From Stutzerimonas stutzeri (GTDB lineage Bacteria; Pseudomonadota; Gammaproteobacteria; Pseudomonadales; Pseudomonadaceae), in contig NZ_CP073105.1 of the NCBI RefSeq assembly GCF_018138085.1, positions 3,596,001-3,660,000 on the forward strand: a stretch of DNA of 64,000 nt, written 5' to 3'. Of this stretch, positions 46,361-56,691 are shown piece after piece (position 1 is the first letter of the stretch; the number at the start of each line of letters is the position of its first letter). The notes under the pieces are model-generated. The model saw only the letters and a list, made by a program, of their open reading frames with translations. It was not told the DNA's origin and did not search any database. The translations under genes were made by a program, and so were the position numbers.

Positions 46361-46552
46361 TTAAAAGAGCAGCCCGCTCGAACGGGCCCGCTCGTGACAA
46401 CGCTGGAGCACCTGACGCCGCTCCCGGTTGTCCATGCGGCCCCAACGGCGGATCTCATCGATGCTGCGCTGGCAGCCCGTACAACGGTCGTGCTCATCCA
46501 GGGCGCAGATGCTGACGCAAGGCGAGGCGACCGGTTTGTCGTCCAGGCTCAA
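46361..46552 (-). CDS. DUF1289 small cysteine-rich protein
   Basis: 63 aa with the DUF1289 pattern: [28 protein letters not shown]. Four cysteines spaced C-x3-C-x7-C-x2-C suggest a metal or Fe-S site. The start is a TTG at 46552-46550 overlapping the carbonic-anhydrase stop (TTGA), with GGAG upstream. Function unknown. Third gene of a tightly overlapping operon. Confidence 0.85.
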   Translation of the reverse strand: MSLDDKPVASPCVSICALDEHDRCTGCQRSIDEIRRWGRMDNRERRQVLQRCHERARSSGLLF

Positions 46553-47079
46553 TCGTCCTGCTCCGCCAGGCCACGCGCGTAGCGCTGGGCGTTGTGCACA
46601 TAATGGGCGGCGCTGGCCTCGAGCATCTTTTTCTGCTGCTCGGTCAGTTCGCGAATGACCTTGCCGGGCGAGCCCACCACCAGCGAGCCATCCGGGATCT
46701 CCTTGCCTTCGGCAATCAGCGTGTTGGCGCCGATGATGCAGTGCTTGCCGATCTTCGCGCCGTTGAGAATCACCGCATTGATCCCGACCAGGCTGTAGTC
46801 GCCGACCGCGCAGCCGTGCAACATCGCGTTGTGGCCGACCGTCACGCCAGTACCCAGCGTCAACGGGTGACCCATGTCGGTATGCATGACGCTGCCATCC
46901 TGCACATTGCTGTTTTCGCCGATGTGGATCAGCTCGTTGTCGCCGCGCAGTACCGCACCAAACCAGACGCTGGCGCCGGCCTCCAGGCGAATCTTGCCCA
47001 CCAGCGTGGCATTAGGCGCTACCCAGCTCTGCGGATGACATTCAACTCGGGAATCGCCCAGGCGATATTTCACGGTCAT
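46549..47079 (-). CDS. Gamma-class carbonic anhydrase-like protein
   Basis: 176-aa left-handed beta-helix (hexapeptide repeat) protein of the YrdA/CaiE/PaaY type. Repeats such as [26 protein letters not shown] and [15 protein letters not shown] contain the zinc-ligand histidines. Related proteins are trimeric; carbonic anhydrase activity varies in the family. Overlaps the Nudix gene upstream (ATGA) and the DUF1289 gene downstream. Confidence 0.9.
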   Translation of the reverse strand: MTVKYRLGDSRVECHPQSWVAPNATLVGKIRLEAGASVWFGAVLRGDNELIHIGENSNVQDGSVMHTDMGHPLTLGTGVTVGHNAMLHGCAVGDYSLVGINAVILNGAKIGKHCIIGANTLIAEGKEIPDGSLVVGSPGKVIRELTEQQKKMLEASAAHYVHNAQRYARGLAEQDD

Positions 47080-47690
47080 GACCTCTTCTGGCTCAGATCG
47101 ATATAGGAAGCAGGAGGACGGCGCATCTCGATTCCGGCGTCATAGACCAGATTCACCAGCTCAACGATCATGATCGCCGTCAGGCCCCAGATCTTGTACT
47201 CGCCGTACCGGTACGACGGCACGTACCAGGCGCCGCCCTGATAATCGATACGATGGGTGACCTCGCGGACGTCCTGGCAAAAGAATTCCAGCGGCACGGA
47301 AAACACCGAGGCGATTTCTGCATCGTTGGCGCGGTACTCGACGTAGTCCGGGACGATGCCAACGAAAGGCGTGACGTGAATACCGTGCAGCGAAACCAGG
47401 CTACTGAGCGGACCGACGATCTCGACCATTGCCGGCACCAGACCTACCTCTTCCTCGGCCTCGCGCAGAGCGGTATGCACCAGGTCACGGTCTTCCGGGT
47501 CGCGCCGGCCGCCGGGAAAGGCCACTTCACCGCCATGGGTGGACAGGCCACTGGCGCGAAGAGTCAGCACCAGTTCAGGCGAATCATTGCGGGTGATCGG
47601 CATCAACACCGCCGCCTCCGGCATTCGGCCTTCCGGCTCCAGGAGATGCGGGGAGTAGTCACGCACCCGTTGGAGAATCTTGTCCAGCAT
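47076..47690 (-). CDS. Nudix CoA pyrophosphatase (NudL-like)
   Basis: 204-aa Nudix hydrolase. The CoA-type Nudix motif is [25 protein letters not shown] (about residues 59-83). It departs from the classical box in the same way as CoA pyrophosphatases. Residues ahead ([20 protein letters not shown]) fit the UPF0035 motif of this subfamily. Probably cleaves CoA or acyl-CoA to phosphopantetheine and ADP. First gene of the Nudix - carbonic anhydrase - DUF1289 operon. Confidence 0.88.
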   Translation of the reverse strand: MLDKILQRVRDYSPHLLEPEGRMPEAAVLMPITRNDSPELVLTLRASGLSTHGGEVAFPGGRRDPEDRDLVHTALREAEEEVGLVPAMVEIVGPLSSLVSLHGIHVTPFVGIVPDYVEYRANDAEIASVFSVPLEFFCQDVREVTHRIDYQGGAWYVPSYRYGEYKIWGLTAIMIVELVNLVYDAGIEMRRPPASYIDLSQKRS

Positions 47691-47910
47691 GAAGCGTCTC
47701 GTTCAATCTTTGTCGAGCATCATGGCATGAATCACACAGGCGCCCAAGACAGACAAACCAAAACCTGGCGCCGCCGGTAGCCCCGAATGCGGCAGAACGA
47801 TACAGCAACTGTCGCCGGCAAACTTTTCGCGGCACACTGGTGCCAACCAACAGACAGTTCAGCGTTCGAATGGCGATGGCCGGTATCATTCACATGCCGA
47901 AGGAAGCGAG

Positions 47911-48465
47911 ATGAAATACTGCAGCCAGTGTGGCGGCTCGATCATTGAGCGTGTGCCGGAAGGCGACAACCGGAGCCGATTCGTCTGCACCGCCTGCGAC
48001 ATGGTGCACTACCAGAATCCACGTATCGTTGCTGGCTGCCTGCCGGTCTGGCAAGACCATATCCTGCTTTGTCGTCGGGCCATCGAACCGCGACGCGGCT
48101 ACTGGACCCTGCCAGCCGGCTTCATGGAGAACGGCGAAACCGTCCAGCAGGCGGCGGAACGAGAGACGCTGGAAGAGGCCTGCGCCCGGGTCGCGGACCT
48201 GCAGCTTTACACCCTGTTCGACCTGCCGCATATCAACCAGGTGTACATGTTCTTTCGCGCCGAGCTGGTCGACGAAGGCTTCTGCGCCGGCGAGGAAAGC
48301 CTTGAAGTCAGACTGTTCCGACAAGCCGACATCCCTTGGTCCGAGCTGGCTTTTCCGACCGTGGGCCGTACCCTAGAATACTTTTTCGCCGACCGGGTGC
48401 AGCAGACCTTCCCGGTGCGCAACGAAGCCATCGAAGCAATGCGGGTGGCGCGCAGACAGGTCTGA
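47911..48465 (+). CDS. Zinc-ribbon Nudix hydrolase (NADH pyrophosphatase-like)
   Basis: 184 aa. N-terminal zinc ribbon MKYCSQCGG with CTACD; Nudix box GFMENGETVQQAAERETLEEA matching GX5EX7REUXEE. It resembles the C-terminal half of NudC but is shorter and lacks the N-terminal NudC domain, so NADH or capped RNA is only one possible substrate. Divergent from the CoA pyrophosphatase gene across 220 bp. AAGGAAGCGAG precedes ATG 47911. Confidence 0.88.
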   Translation: MKYCSQCGGSIIERVPEGDNRSRFVCTACDMVHYQNPRIVAGCLPVWQDHILLCRRAIEPRRGYWTLPAGFMENGETVQQAAERETLEEACARVADLQLYTLFDLPHINQVYMFFRAELVDEGFCAGEESLEVRLFRQADIPWSELAFPTVGRTLEYFFADRVQQTFPVRNEAIEAMRVARRQV

Positions 48466-48491
48466 TGCCGTAAGGATTCAGGAAAAGCTCC

Positions 48492-48992
48492 ATGCGCTGG
48501 TTGTTAGCGATCTGTTGTTTCACGTTTGCCACCCTTTCCCATGCTACCGCCGCGCCCATGCTTGATGACTCGTTCATCGACAAGGTGCTGGTGGTCAAAT
48601 CCGAACGCCAGCTTCATCTCATCAGCCGTGGCGTGACCATGAAAAGCTATCGGGTCTCGCTGGGCAAGCAACCGGGCCCCAAGGAACGCGAGGGTGACAA
48701 GCGCACGCCAGAAGGGTTCTACTGGATCGACTGGCGCAAGACGTCCGACAAGTACAATCTGGCGATGCACATCTCCTACCCGAACGCCAAAGACCTGGCC
48801 CGTGCCCGTCGCGAAGGCACTCGCCCAGGCAGCATGATCATGCTGCACGGCACCCCGGTCGACGAGGAATATCCCGAGTGGTTCTTCCACACCCTCGACT
48901 GGACCGAGGGCTGCATCGCCCTGAAGAACGACGACATGCGTGAAATCTGGAACCTGGTCAAGAACGGTACGCTGATCGAGATTCGCCCCTGA
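48492..48992 (+). CDS. L,D-transpeptidase (YkuD family)
   Basis: 166 aa with a cleavable signal peptide (ending SHATAAP). The YkuD domain contains the catalytic motif HGTP...WTEGCIAL; the nucleophilic Cys is near residue 141. Preceding YRVSLGKQPGPKEREGDKRTPEG is the conserved substrate-binding strand. Such enzymes form 3-3 peptidoglycan crosslinks or link lipoproteins; the exact reaction is unknown. 26 bp after the Nudix gene, probably cotranscribed. Confidence 0.9.
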   Translation: MRWLLAICCFTFATLSHATAAPMLDDSFIDKVLVVKSERQLHLISRGVTMKSYRVSLGKQPGPKEREGDKRTPEGFYWIDWRKTSDKYNLAMHISYPNAKDLARARREGTRPGSMIMLHGTPVDEEYPEWFFHTLDWTEGCIALKNDDMREIWNLVKNGTLIEIRP

Positions 48993-49016
48993 CCCACAGC
49001 GCCGAGCTTGGCAGCA

Positions 49017-49054
49017 GGCGAGGCAGCACGTTAACGTGCCACCATTCCCTCGCC
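49017..49054. promoter_or_regulatory. Nested dyad upstream of ohrR
   Basis: A 14-bp perfect palindrome GCACGTTAACGTGC (49026-49039) sits inside a second inverted repeat GGCGAGG (49017-49023) / CCTCGCC (49048-49054), 12 bp before the ohrR ATG. It could be an operator or a structured leader; it also lies 25 bp past the L,D-transpeptidase stop and could terminate that unit. Confidence 0.45.
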
Positions 49055-49066
49055 ATTCTACCGCCC

Positions 49067-49516
49067 ATGACGACGACATCCTCAGACGAGCAGCTACAGC
49101 TGGATAACCAGCTGTGCTTCGCCCTGTACTCCGCCTCCCTGCAAATGACCAAGGCCTACAAGCCGTTGCTCAAGAGCCTCGGCCTGACGTACCCGCAATA
49201 CCTGGCGATGCTCGTGCTCTGGGAGCGCGACGGGCTGACCGTCGGTGAGATCAGCGCCCGCCTGCTGACCGAGCCCGGTTCGCTGACACCGCTGCTCAAA
49301 CGCCTGGAGGCCGAGGGCCTGATCAATCGCACCCGGAGAAGCGACGACGAGCGGGTGGTCGAGCTGCATCTCACGGCAGCCGGAAGCGCCCTGAAAGAAC
49401 GGGCCCGCAACTTTCCCGCCTGTATGCTCGAGTGCACCGGGCAGTCGCCCGAAGCGCTGCTGGCACTGCGCGACCAGCTCGCATCCCTTCGCGAAGCACT
49501 GCTGAAACGCGGCTGA
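49067..49516 (+). CDS. ohrR: Organic-peroxide sensing repressor OhrR (MarR family)
   Basis: 149-aa MarR-type regulator. The peroxidatic cysteine is in [13 protein letters not shown] (Cys17), matching the OhrR sensing Cys; another Cys pair lies near the C-terminus ([10 protein letters not shown]). Winged-helix: [44 protein letters not shown] and [13 protein letters not shown]. Oxidation of the Cys by organic hydroperoxide releases DNA and induces ohr, the next gene. Confidence 0.94.
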   Translation: MTTTSSDEQLQLDNQLCFALYSASLQMTKAYKPLLKSLGLTYPQYLAMLVLWERDGLTVGEISARLLTEPGSLTPLLKRLEAEGLINRTRRSDDERVVELHLTAAGSALKERARNFPACMLECTGQSPEALLALRDQLASLREALLKRG

Positions 49517-49576
49517 GCGCACGCAAGACACCCATTTCGCGGCAACTCAGCCGGACGGAATCAAGATAGCTTTCTG

Positions 49577-49620
49577 TATTTATCTTGCGCGATAAATATT
49601 GGCGCGATAATTTATAGCGC
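49577..49620 (+). promoter_or_regulatory. ohr promoter with two overlapping AT-rich dyads (likely OhrR operators)
   Basis: Dyad 1 (49577-49598): perfect 8-bp arms TATTTATC / GATAAATA around TTGCGC. Dyad 2 (49602-49620): GCGCGATAATTTATAGCGC, with one mismatched pair. TTGCGC (49585) and GATAAT (49606) could be -35 and -10 (15-bp spacing), so both dyads cover the promoter. GCGCGATAA is repeated directly 15 bp apart. Confidence 0.65.
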
Positions 49621-49642
49621 ACACACCCCAAGAGGAACGATC

Positions 49643-50071
49643 ATGCAGACCATCACCGCTCTCTATACCGCCACCGCCACTGCTACCGGAGGCCGTGACG
49701 GCCGCGCCGTGTCATCTGACGGAATGCTCGACGTCAAGCTGTCCACCCCACGCGAGCTGGGTGGCCAAGGGGGCGATGGCAGCAACCCCGAGCAACTGTT
49801 CGCCGCGGGCTACTCCGCTTGCTTCATTGGTGCGCTCAAGTTCGTCGCAGGCCAGCAGAAGCAGCAGCTTCCCGCCGATACATCGATCACCGGCCAGGTC
49901 GGCATCGGCCAGATTCCCGGCGGGTTTGGCCTCGAAGTCCAACTGAACGTCAGCCTGCCTGGCCTTGATCAAGCAGTCGCAGAGCAGCTGACCGAGGCCG
50001 CGCACCAGGTATGCCCCTATTCCAACGCCACACGCGGAAACATCGATGTGCGCTTGAAGGTCAGCGTCTGA
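49643..50071 (+). CDS. ohr: Organic hydroperoxide resistance protein Ohr
   Basis: 142-aa thiol peroxidase of the Ohr/OsmC family. Both catalytic cysteines are present: [11 protein letters not shown] and [16 protein letters not shown]. The catalytic Glu/Arg network region [23 protein letters not shown] is conserved. It reduces fatty-acid and organic hydroperoxides with dihydrolipoamide. Downstream of ohrR with its own operator region; AAGAGGAACG precedes the ATG. Confidence 0.96.
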   Translation: MQTITALYTATATATGGRDGRAVSSDGMLDVKLSTPRELGGQGGDGSNPEQLFAAGYSACFIGALKFVAGQQKQQLPADTSITGQVGIGQIPGGFGLEVQLNVSLPGLDQAVAEQLTEAAHQVCPYSNATRGNIDVRLKVSV

Positions 50072-50084
50072 TTGTCGGCATGAA

Positions 50085-50117
50085 CAAAAAAACCCGAGCC
50101 GCCTGTGGCGACTCGGG
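50085..50117 (-). terminator. Terminator between ohr and the NIF3-like gene
   Basis: CCCGAG and CTCGGG arms extended by CGCC / GGCG with one mismatch, loop of 3 nt. On the minus strand the stem is followed by seven T residues, serving the minus-strand gene; on the plus strand the tail is CTCTTC. Confidence 0.75.
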
Positions 50118-50137
50118 CTCTTCATTGCAGCATCCGT

Positions 50138-50455
50138 TCAGAACTGCAGGTCGGACAACCGCCAGACCTCGAAGGCGGGCGTCTCGTATGGATGGGTACG
50201 TTTGAGGGCTTTGACGCTGTCATGAATCAGCTCGTCAGCCACCACCAACTCGACCTTCCACTCAGAGACCGAGTGCACCTGACCAAGCTGCCCGAGAAAT
50301 GGCCTACTGCCTTCGAGCGGTCGATACTGCCCGTGACCGAGCACCTGCCAGCAGCAGCTGTCGTATGCGCCGATCCGCCCGGCGCCGGCGGCGAACACCG
50401 CCTGCTTGACGGCGTCCAAGTGGCTATCCGGGACGTAGAAACACAGCTTGTACAT
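50138..50455 (-). CDS. NIF3/YqfO-type small protein
   Basis: 104 aa, starting at ATG 50455 behind GGAGAGG. MYKLCFYVPDSHLDAVKQAVFAAGAG and IGAYDSCCWQVLGHGQYRP, with the C-terminal THPYETPAFEVWRL, match the PII-like insert domain of NIF3-family (YqfO/YbgI) proteins, here as a free-standing domain. Function unknown; a metal- or nucleotide-sensing role is only a guess. Convergent with ohr. Confidence 0.85.
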   Translation of the reverse strand: MYKLCFYVPDSHLDAVKQAVFAAGAGRIGAYDSCCWQVLGHGQYRPLEGSRPFLGQLGQVHSVSEWKVELVVADELIHDSVKALKRTHPYETPAFEVWRLSDLQF

Positions 50456-50604
50456 CAACCTCTCCGCACAAAAAACGCTCGGCGGAGCACTTCCCCGTCG
50501 ACACGATCGCCTCGCCGAATCCGGTCGGTAAGGCCGAGCGCAACTATCAGACGTTGCCATCCGAGCTTGGTTCACCCGCCATGGTCGACCAGATCACAGA
50601 TATG

Positions 50605-50637
50605 AAAAAGCCCGGAGCACCTAAAGCGCCTCCGGGC
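50605..50637 (-). terminator. Intrinsic terminator after purL
   Basis: GCCCGGAG / CTCCGGGC, 8-bp stem with a 12-nt loop, followed on the minus strand by TTTTTCAT. 20 bp past the purL stop. Confidence 0.85.
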
Positions 50638-50656
50638 TCTTGCGCACAGCGCGACC

Positions 50657-53600
50657 TCAGTCCACCCAGACCCGCGCGTTGCGGAACATGCGCATCCAGC
50701 CACCATCTTCCTGCCAATCGTCCGGACGCCAGGAGTTGGTCACGGCGCGGAACACCCGCTCAGGGTGCGGCATCATGATGGTCACGCGACCGTCACGCGT
50801 GGTCAGCCCGGTAATACCCCGCGGCGAACCGCCCGGGTTGGCCGGATAACGCTCGGTGACCTTGCCGTGATTGTCGACGTAACGCAGCGCGACCGTGCCG
50901 GAGAGATCGGCCTCGAGCAGTGCTTCTTCGCTCTCGAACTCGGCATGGCCTTCGCCATGGGCGATGGCGATCGGCAGACGCGAACCGGCCATGCCCTGCA
51001 GGAAGATCGAGGGCGAATCCTGGATTTGCACCATGGCCACCCGCGCCTCGAACTGCTCGGAGCGGTTGCGCACGAAGTGCGGCCACGACTCGCTGCCGGG
51101 CACCAACTCGTGCAGATTGGAAAGCATCTGGCAACCGTTGCAGACGCCCAGGGCAAAGCTGTCCTTGCGCTCGAAGAAGGCACTGAAGTCCTCACGGGCA
51201 CGGCTGTTGAACAGGATCGACTTGGCCCAACCTTCACCGGCACCCAGCACGTCGCCGTAGGAGAAGCCGCCGCAGGCGACCATACCCTTGAAACGCTCGA
51301 GACTGATACGCCCCGCGAGGATATCGCTCATGTGAACGTCGACCGCAGCGAACCCGGCACGATCGAACGCAGCGGCCATTTCGGTCTGGCCATTGACGCC
51401 CTGTTCGCGCAGGATCGCCACCTCAGGCCTGACGCCACGCTTGATAAAGGGCGCGGCAATATTCTCGTTGACGTCGAAGCCCAGCGTGACGCTCAGGCCA
51501 GGGTTGTCTTCCTCGAGCAGCGCGTCGAACTCCTGGTCGGCGCAGTCGGCATTGTCGCGCAGGCGCTGAATCCGGTAGCTGGTCTCGGACCACTGGCGTT
51601 GCAGCAGACGACGATCGCCTGCGAACACATCGGCGCCCTGGAACCGGATAGCCACGTGCCCGTTGTTGACCGGCTGGCCGATGACCGACACGCAGTCGGC
51701 CAGACCCGCGGCGCTGAATTGGGCGAGCACAACTTCGGTATCGCCCTGGCGCACCTGGAGCAACGCACCCAGCTCCTCGTTGAACAGCGCCGCGGGAATC
51801 TGCGCCGCGTCCTCCACCAGACCATCGAGGTTAAGGTTGAGGCCGCAATGCCCGGCGAACGCCATCTCCAGTGCTGTCGTCAGCAACCCGCCATCGGAGC
51901 GATCGTGATAGGCCAGGAGCAGGCCGTCCGCGTTGAGGCCCTGGATCACCGCGAAGAATGCCTGTAGATCCTCGGCATCATCGACGTCCGGCGCCTGGCG
52001 CGCCATCTGCCCGTACACCTGCGCCAGGATCGAAGCGCCCATACGGTTCTGCCCACGGCCCAGATCGATCAAGACCAGATCGGTTTCGCCCTTGTCCAGT
52101 CGCAACTGCGGCGTCAGGGTCTGGCGAATATCGACGACCGGCGCAAAACCGGAAACGACCAGCGACAGTGGCGAGGTCACGCTCTTCTCGGCGCCCTCCT
52201 CGCTCCAGCGGGTCTTCATCGACATCGAATCCTTGCCCACCGGGATGGTAATGCCCAGCGCCGGGCATAGTTCCATGCCGACCGCCTTGACGGTGTCGTA
52301 CAGCCGCGCGTCCTCGCCCGGATGCCCGGCCGCGGCCATCCAGTTGGCGGAGAGTTTGATGTCAGAAATCTTCTCGATGCGTGCGGCAGCCAGGTTGGTC
52401 AGGGTTTCGCCAATCGCCATACGCCCCGAAGCGGGCGCATCGAGCAGCGCCAGCGGGGTCCGCTCGCCCATCGCCATGGCTTCGCCGGTGTAGACGTCGT
52501 AGCTGGTGGCGGTCACGGCACAGTCGGCCACCGGCACCTGCCAGGGCCCGACCATCTGATCGCGCGCCACCATGCCGGTGATGCTGCGGTCGCCGATGGT
52601 GATCAGGAAGCTCTTGCTGGCCACGGCCGGGTGGTGCAATACACGATCGATCGCTTCGCTCAGGTCGACCTGTTCGGCGGCGAAATCGTCGCCCAGCTCG
52701 GCCTCGCGCACAGCGCTGCGGTGCATGCGTGGCGCCTTGCCGAGCAGCACATTGAGCGGCATGTCGACCGGATTGTTGCCGAAGTGGCTGTCGGAGACCG
52801 TCAGATGCGGTTCGGCCGTCGCCTCACCGACCACTGCGAAGGGGCAACGCTCGCGCCGGCAGATCGCCTCGAAACGCTCGAGATCAGCCGCATCGACCGA
52901 TAGCACGTAGCGCTCCTGGGATTCGTTGCACCAGATTTCCAGCGGTGCCATGCCCGGCTCGTCGTTCGGAACCTTGCGCAGCTCGAAGCGCCCGCCGCGT
53001 CCGCCATCGTTGACCAGTTCCGGGAAGGCGTTGGACAGGCCGCCTGCGCCGACGTCATGAATGAACTTGATCGGGTTCTTGTCACCCAGCTGCCAGCAGC
53101 GGTCGATGACTTCCTGGCAGCGGCGCTCCATTTCCGGGTTGTCACGTTGTACCGAGGCGAAGTCCAGGTCGGCCGAGCTGCTGCCGGTCGCCATCGACGA
53201 GGCTGCGCCGCCGCCCAGGCCAATGAGCATCGCCGGGCCGCCGAGCACGATCAACTTGCCGCCGACTGAAATATCGGCCTTCTGCACGTGATCTTCACGG
53301 ATGTTGCCCATGCCGCCGGCCAGCATGATCGGCTTGTGATAGCCGCGCACTTCGTCGCCATGCGGGGTGCTGATCGATTGCTCGAAGGTACGGAAGTAAC
53401 CACTCAGCGCGGGCCGGCCGAACTCGTTGTTGAACGCCGCGCCGCCGAGCGGGCCTTCGATCATGATGTCGAGCGGCGTGACGATGCGCTCGGGCTTGCC
53501 GTACGGCACTTCCCAGGGCTGTTCGAAGCCAGGGATGTTCAGGTTCGACACGGTGAAACCGGTCAGCCCGGCCTTGGGCTTGGCACCTCGGCCCGTGGCG

Positions 53601-54553
53601 CCTTCGTCGCGGATTTCGCCGCCCGAGCCGGTGGCCGCACCCGGGAATGGCGCGATGGCCGTCGGGTGGTTGTGGGTTTCGACCTTCATCAGGATGTGCA
53701 CCGGCTCGCGGTTGGCCGCGTATTCACCGGTGTCCGGATTCGGGTAGAAGCGCCCGGCCACGTTACCGATGATGACCGCGGCGTTGTCCTTGTAGGCGGA
53801 CAGCACGCCTTCGCCGTGCAGCTGATAGGTGTTCTTGATCATGCCGAACAGGGACTTGTCCTGGCTCTCGCCGTCGATGTCCCAGCTGGCATTGAAGATC
53901 TTGTGACGGCAGTGCTCGGAGTTGGCCTGGGCGAACATCATCAGTTCGATGTCGTGAGGATTGCGCCCCAGATCGGTAAAGCTGGCCACCAGATAATCGA
54001 TTTCATCTTCGGCGAGCGCCAGCCCCAACTCCACGTTGGCCCGCTCCAGTGCCGCGCGACCTCCGCCAAGGACGTCGACCGCCGTCAGAGGCTTGGGCTG
54101 GGCGTGGCTGAACAGGTTCGCGGCGTCTTCGAAACGCTCGAGCACCAGCTGAGTCATGCGGTCGTGCAGCGCTGCGGCGATTTGCCGAGCCTGGTCATCG
54201 GACAGCTCTCCGGCCACGTAATAGGCGATGCCGCGCTCGAGGCGTTGGATCTTGTCGAGACCGCAGTTGCGGGCGATGTCGCTGGCCTTGCTCGACCATG
54301 GAGAAATCGTGCCGAAACGAGGGATCACCAGAAACAGCCGACCGGCAGGCTCCTGCACCGGTACGCTCGGCCCGTACTTCAGCAGCCGGGAGAGCACACG
54401 CTCTTCATCCGCGCCAAGCGTGCCGGATACCTCGGCGAAATGAGCAAACTCGGCATACAACCCGCTCACGGCGGGGACCTTCTCGGTCAGTTGCGCCAGG
54501 AGCTTGCCGTGACGGAAGGCGGAAAGAGCGGGAGCGCCGCGCAGGATCAACAT
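50657..54553 (-). CDS. purL: Phosphoribosylformylglycinamidine synthase (large single-chain PurL)
   Basis: ATP-dependent FGAR amidotransferase of purine synthesis, 1298 aa, the long proteobacterial form. N-terminal PurS-like domain. Two AIRS-like halves follow, with [46 protein letters not shown] and [21 protein letters not shown] [18 protein letters not shown]. The C-terminal class I glutaminase domain has the Cys in [13 protein letters not shown], and His/Glu in PHPERVFRA. Complete and intact. ATG 54553. A TAGAAT at 54599-54594 is a possible -10. Confidence 0.98.
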   Translation of the reverse strand: MLILRGAPALSAFRHGKLLAQLTEKVPAVSGLYAEFAHFAEVSGTLGADEERVLSRLLKYGPSVPVQEPAGRLFLVIPRFGTISPWSSKASDIARNCGLDKIQRLERGIAYYVAGELSDDQARQIAAALHDRMTQLVLERFEDAANLFSHAQPKPLTAVDVLGGGRAALERANVELGLALAEDEIDYLVASFTDLGRNPHDIELMMFAQANSEHCRHKIFNASWDIDGESQDKSLFGMIKNTYQLHGEGVLSAYKDNAAVIIGNVAGRFYPNPDTGEYAANREPVHILMKVETHNHPTAIAPFPGAATGSGGEIRDEGATGRGAKPKAGLTGFTVSNLNIPGFEQPWEVPYGKPERIVTPLDIMIEGPLGGAAFNNEFGRPALSGYFRTFEQSISTPHGDEVRGYHKPIMLAGGMGNIREDHVQKADISVGGKLIVLGGPAMLIGLGGGAASSMATGSSSADLDFASVQRDNPEMERRCQEVIDRCWQLGDKNPIKFIHDVGAGGLSNAFPELVNDGGRGGRFELRKVPNDEPGMAPLEIWCNESQERYVLSVDAADLERFEAICRRERCPFAVVGEATAEPHLTVSDSHFGNNPVDMPLNVLLGKAPRMHRSAVREAELGDDFAAEQVDLSEAIDRVLHHPAVASKSFLITIGDRSITGMVARDQMVGPWQVPVADCAVTATSYDVYTGEAMAMGERTPLALLDAPASGRMAIGETLTNLAAARIEKISDIKLSANWMAAAGHPGEDARLYDTVKAVGMELCPALGITIPVGKDSMSMKTRWSEEGAEKSVTSPLSLVVSGFAPVVDIRQTLTPQLRLDKGETDLVLIDLGRGQNRMGASILAQVYGQMARQAPDVDDAEDLQAFFAVIQGLNADGLLLAYHDRSDGGLLTTALEMAFAGHCGLNLNLDGLVEDAAQIPAALFNEELGALLQVRQGDTEVVLAQFSAAGLADCVSVIGQPVNNGHVAIRFQGADVFAGDRRLLQRQWSETSYRIQRLRDNADCADQEFDALLEEDNPGLSVTLGFDVNENIAAPFIKRGVRPEVAILREQGVNGQTEMAAAFDRAGFAAVDVHMSDILAGRISLERFKGMVACGGFSYGDVLGAGEGWAKSILFNSRAREDFSAFFERKDSFALGVCNGCQMLSNLHELVPGSESWPHFVRNRSEQFEARVAMVQIQDSPSIFLQGMAGSRLPIAIAHGEGHAEFESEEALLEADLSGTVALRYVDNHGKVTERYPANPGGSPRGITGLTTRDGRVTIMMPHPERVFRAVTNSWRPDDWQEDGGWMRMFRNARVWVD

Positions 54554-54757
54554 CGTCGGAACAGCCTCGGGGAGGGGAGCAGTCGGGCCGCGTATTCTAG
54601 CCCATGACGGCCGTCGAGGCTAAGCCTGCTGCAAGCGGGCGCTCGCAGCTGTCGATCAGCCAGCAGCGTGAGGGCAGAACATCGCCGGCTGGCCGTCCGC
54701 AGGACCGCAGGGAGCCAGGCGACGCTCCGCTTCCGTTTCACAACAATCCCACTGCTA

Positions 54758-54787
54758 GGCCGAGCGCTCGCTGATTTCGGCCGAGCG
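54758..54787. repeat. Direct repeat GGCCGAGCGC x2 downstream of the aap operon
   Basis: Two copies 21 bp apart (54758-54767 and 54779-54788 region). GGCCGA and TCGGCC within them can also pair as a 6-bp stem over 13 nt. Possibly the 3' end structure of the aap transcript; no T-tract. Confidence 0.35.
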
Positions 54788-54795
54788 CCGCGTTG

Positions 54796-55572
54796 CTAAT
54801 GCAGTATCTGGCTGAGGAACAGTTTGGTCCGATCGTTGACCGGGTTGGTGAAGAAGGTGTCCGGATCGGCCTCTTCGACGATCTCGCCCTTGTCCATGAA
54901 GATCACCCGGTCGGCAACGGTACGGGCGAAACCCATTTCGTGGGTCACGCAGAGCATGGTCATGCCGCTTTCGGCGAGCCCGACCATGGTATCGAGCACC
55001 TCCTTGACCATTTCCGGATCCAGCGCCGACGTCGGCTCATCGAACAACATGATTTTCGGTTTCATGCACAGCGCCCTGGCGATCGCGACCCGCTGCTGCT
55101 GCCCGCCCGACAGCTGACCGGGAAACTTGTTGGCCTGCTCCGGGATCCGCACACGTTCGAGATAGTGCATGGCGACTTCTTCGGCCTGACGCCGCGGCAT
55201 CTTGCGCACCCACATAGGCGCCAGCGTGCAGTTCTGCAACACGGTCAGGTGTGGGAAAAGATTGAAGTGCTGAAACACCATGCCGACCTCGCTGCGGATC
55301 GCCTCGATCTGCTTGAGGTCGTTGGTCAACTCGACGCCATTGATCACGATGCGCCCCTGCTGGTGCTCCTCCAACCGGTTGAGGCAACGAATGGTGGTGG
55401 ATTTACCCGAGCCGGACGGCCCACACAGCACGATGCGTTCGCCCTGGGTGACGTTGAGATTGATGTCCTTGAGTACATGGAACTGGCCGAACCACTTGTG
55501 TACGGCCTGCATCTGGATGACCGGCTCGTCGGCCTGCGCAGGCCGGTCGGAACGTAGAGAATTCTCGCTCAT
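54796..55572 (-). CDS. aapP: General L-amino-acid ABC transporter ATP-binding protein
   Basis: 258-aa polar-amino-acid type ATPase. Walker [19 protein letters not shown]-loop [16 protein letters not shown], signature [15 protein letters not shown], Walker [15 protein letters not shown], and the H-loop VTHEMGFA. The start is ATG 55572 behind AAGGAAAAAC; the frame is open far upstream through aapM but that reading is spurious. Last gene of aapJQMP. Confidence 0.96.
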   Translation of the reverse strand: MSENSLRSDRPAQADEPVIQMQAVHKWFGQFHVLKDINLNVTQGERIVLCGPSGSGKSTTIRCLNRLEEHQQGRIVINGVELTNDLKQIEAIRSEVGMVFQHFNLFPHLTVLQNCTLAPMWVRKMPRRQAEEVAMHYLERVRIPEQANKFPGQLSGGQQQRVAIARALCMKPKIMLFDEPTSALDPEMVKEVLDTMVGLAESGMTMLCVTHEMGFARTVADRVIFMDKGEIVEEADPDTFFTNPVNDRTKLFLSQILH

Positions 55573-55583
55573 GGTGTTTTTCC

Positions 55584-56681
55584 TTAATTCCGGTGACCGG
55601 TGTCGAGCTTGCGCTCCAGGTGCATCGAGTAGCGCGACATACCGAAGCAGAAAATCCAGTAGACCAGCGCTGCAAATACGTAACCTTCGGTCGACATCCC
55701 CAGCCAGGCAGGATCGGAGGTCGCCCGCTTGATGCTGTTGAGGAAGTCGAACAGGCCGATGATGATCACCAGGCTGGTGTCTTTGAACAGGGCGATAAAG
55801 GTATTGACGATGCCCGGAATGACCATTTTCAGCGCCTGCGGCAGGATGACCAGGATCATGCTGCGCCAGTAACCCAGGCCCATCGCCGCAGCGGCCTCGT
55901 ATTGGCCCTTGGGGATCGCCTGCAAACCGCCGCGCACCACCTCGGCGACGTAAGCCGCCTCGAAGAAGACCACCATCACCATCGCGCGCATCAGCTTGTC
56001 GAGGTTCATCCCCTCGGGGAGAAACAACGGCAGCATTACCGACGACATGAACAGCACCGTGATCAGCGGCACGCCACGCCAGAACTCGATGAAGGTCACG
56101 CAGAGCACACGGATCGCCGGCATGTCCGAACGTCGACCGAGCGCCAGCAGGATGCCGAGCGGCAGCGCCCCGGCGATGCCCACCGCGGCGATCACGATCG
56201 TCAGCATCAGCCCGCCCCAGCGGCTGGTCGGCACGTTTTCGAGGCCGAGGAAGCCGCCGTGCAACAGCCAGTAGGCGACCAGCGGATAGACGATGAGATA
56301 GGCGATGCCATAGCGCGCCTTGCTCGGCATCTGCCGCAGGAACAAAGGCGCTGCGCCGACAATGGCAAGCCAGGCGGTCGCATCCACCCGCCAGCGCAAT
56401 TCCGGCGGGTAGAAGCCGTACATGAACTGGCTGAAGCGCGTCTGCACGAACACCCAGCAAGCGCCCTCGCGCGTGCAGTCGGCGCGGGTTTCGCCGCTCC
56501 AGTCGGCCTTGATGATCGCCCACTCGAGCATGGGCGGAACGATCATCCAGATCAGATACAGCCCGACCAGCGTCAGCAGCGTGTTCCACCAGTTGGAGAA
56601 CAGGTTGGCACGCATCCAGCCAACCACGCCGATATTGGCGGATGGCGCCGGCAGGTCCGGCTTAAAAGTATGAGTCGTCAT
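55584..56681 (-). CDS. aapM: General L-amino-acid ABC transporter permease AapM
   Basis: 365-aa inner-membrane permease of the HisMQ type with about eight hydrophobic helices. The EAA motif region is visible as [30 protein letters not shown] long periplasmic insert in the N-terminal half ([26 protein letters not shown]) is typical of AapM/BztC. 11 bp after aapP's neighbour in the operon and 10 bp from aapQ. Confidence 0.95.
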   Translation of the reverse strand: MTTHTFKPDLPAPSANIGVVGWMRANLFSNWWNTLLTLVGLYLIWMIVPPMLEWAIIKADWSGETRADCTREGACWVFVQTRFSQFMYGFYPPELRWRVDATAWLAIVGAAPLFLRQMPSKARYGIAYLIVYPLVAYWLLHGGFLGLENVPTSRWGGLMLTIVIAAVGIAGALPLGILLALGRRSDMPAIRVLCVTFIEFWRGVPLITVLFMSSVMLPLFLPEGMNLDKLMRAMVMVVFFEAAYVAEVVRGGLQAIPKGQYEAAAAMGLGYWRSMILVILPQALKMVIPGIVNTFIALFKDTSLVIIIGLFDFLNSIKRATSDPAWLGMSTEGYVFAALVYWIFCFGMSRYSMHLERKLDTGHRN

Positions 56682-56691
56682 GCGCTGGCCC

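Noticed and set aside
50765..54607. Long open frames antisense to purL (400 and 439 codons)
   Set aside because: Antisense shadows of purL; composition and lack of family features argue against coding.
54796..56589. 597-residue open frame joining aapP with upstream sequence
   Set aside because: The N-terminal 330 residues are an out-of-frame reading of aapM with repetitive Arg/Ala/Gly composition. aapP has its own ATG and Shine-Dalgarno at 55572.
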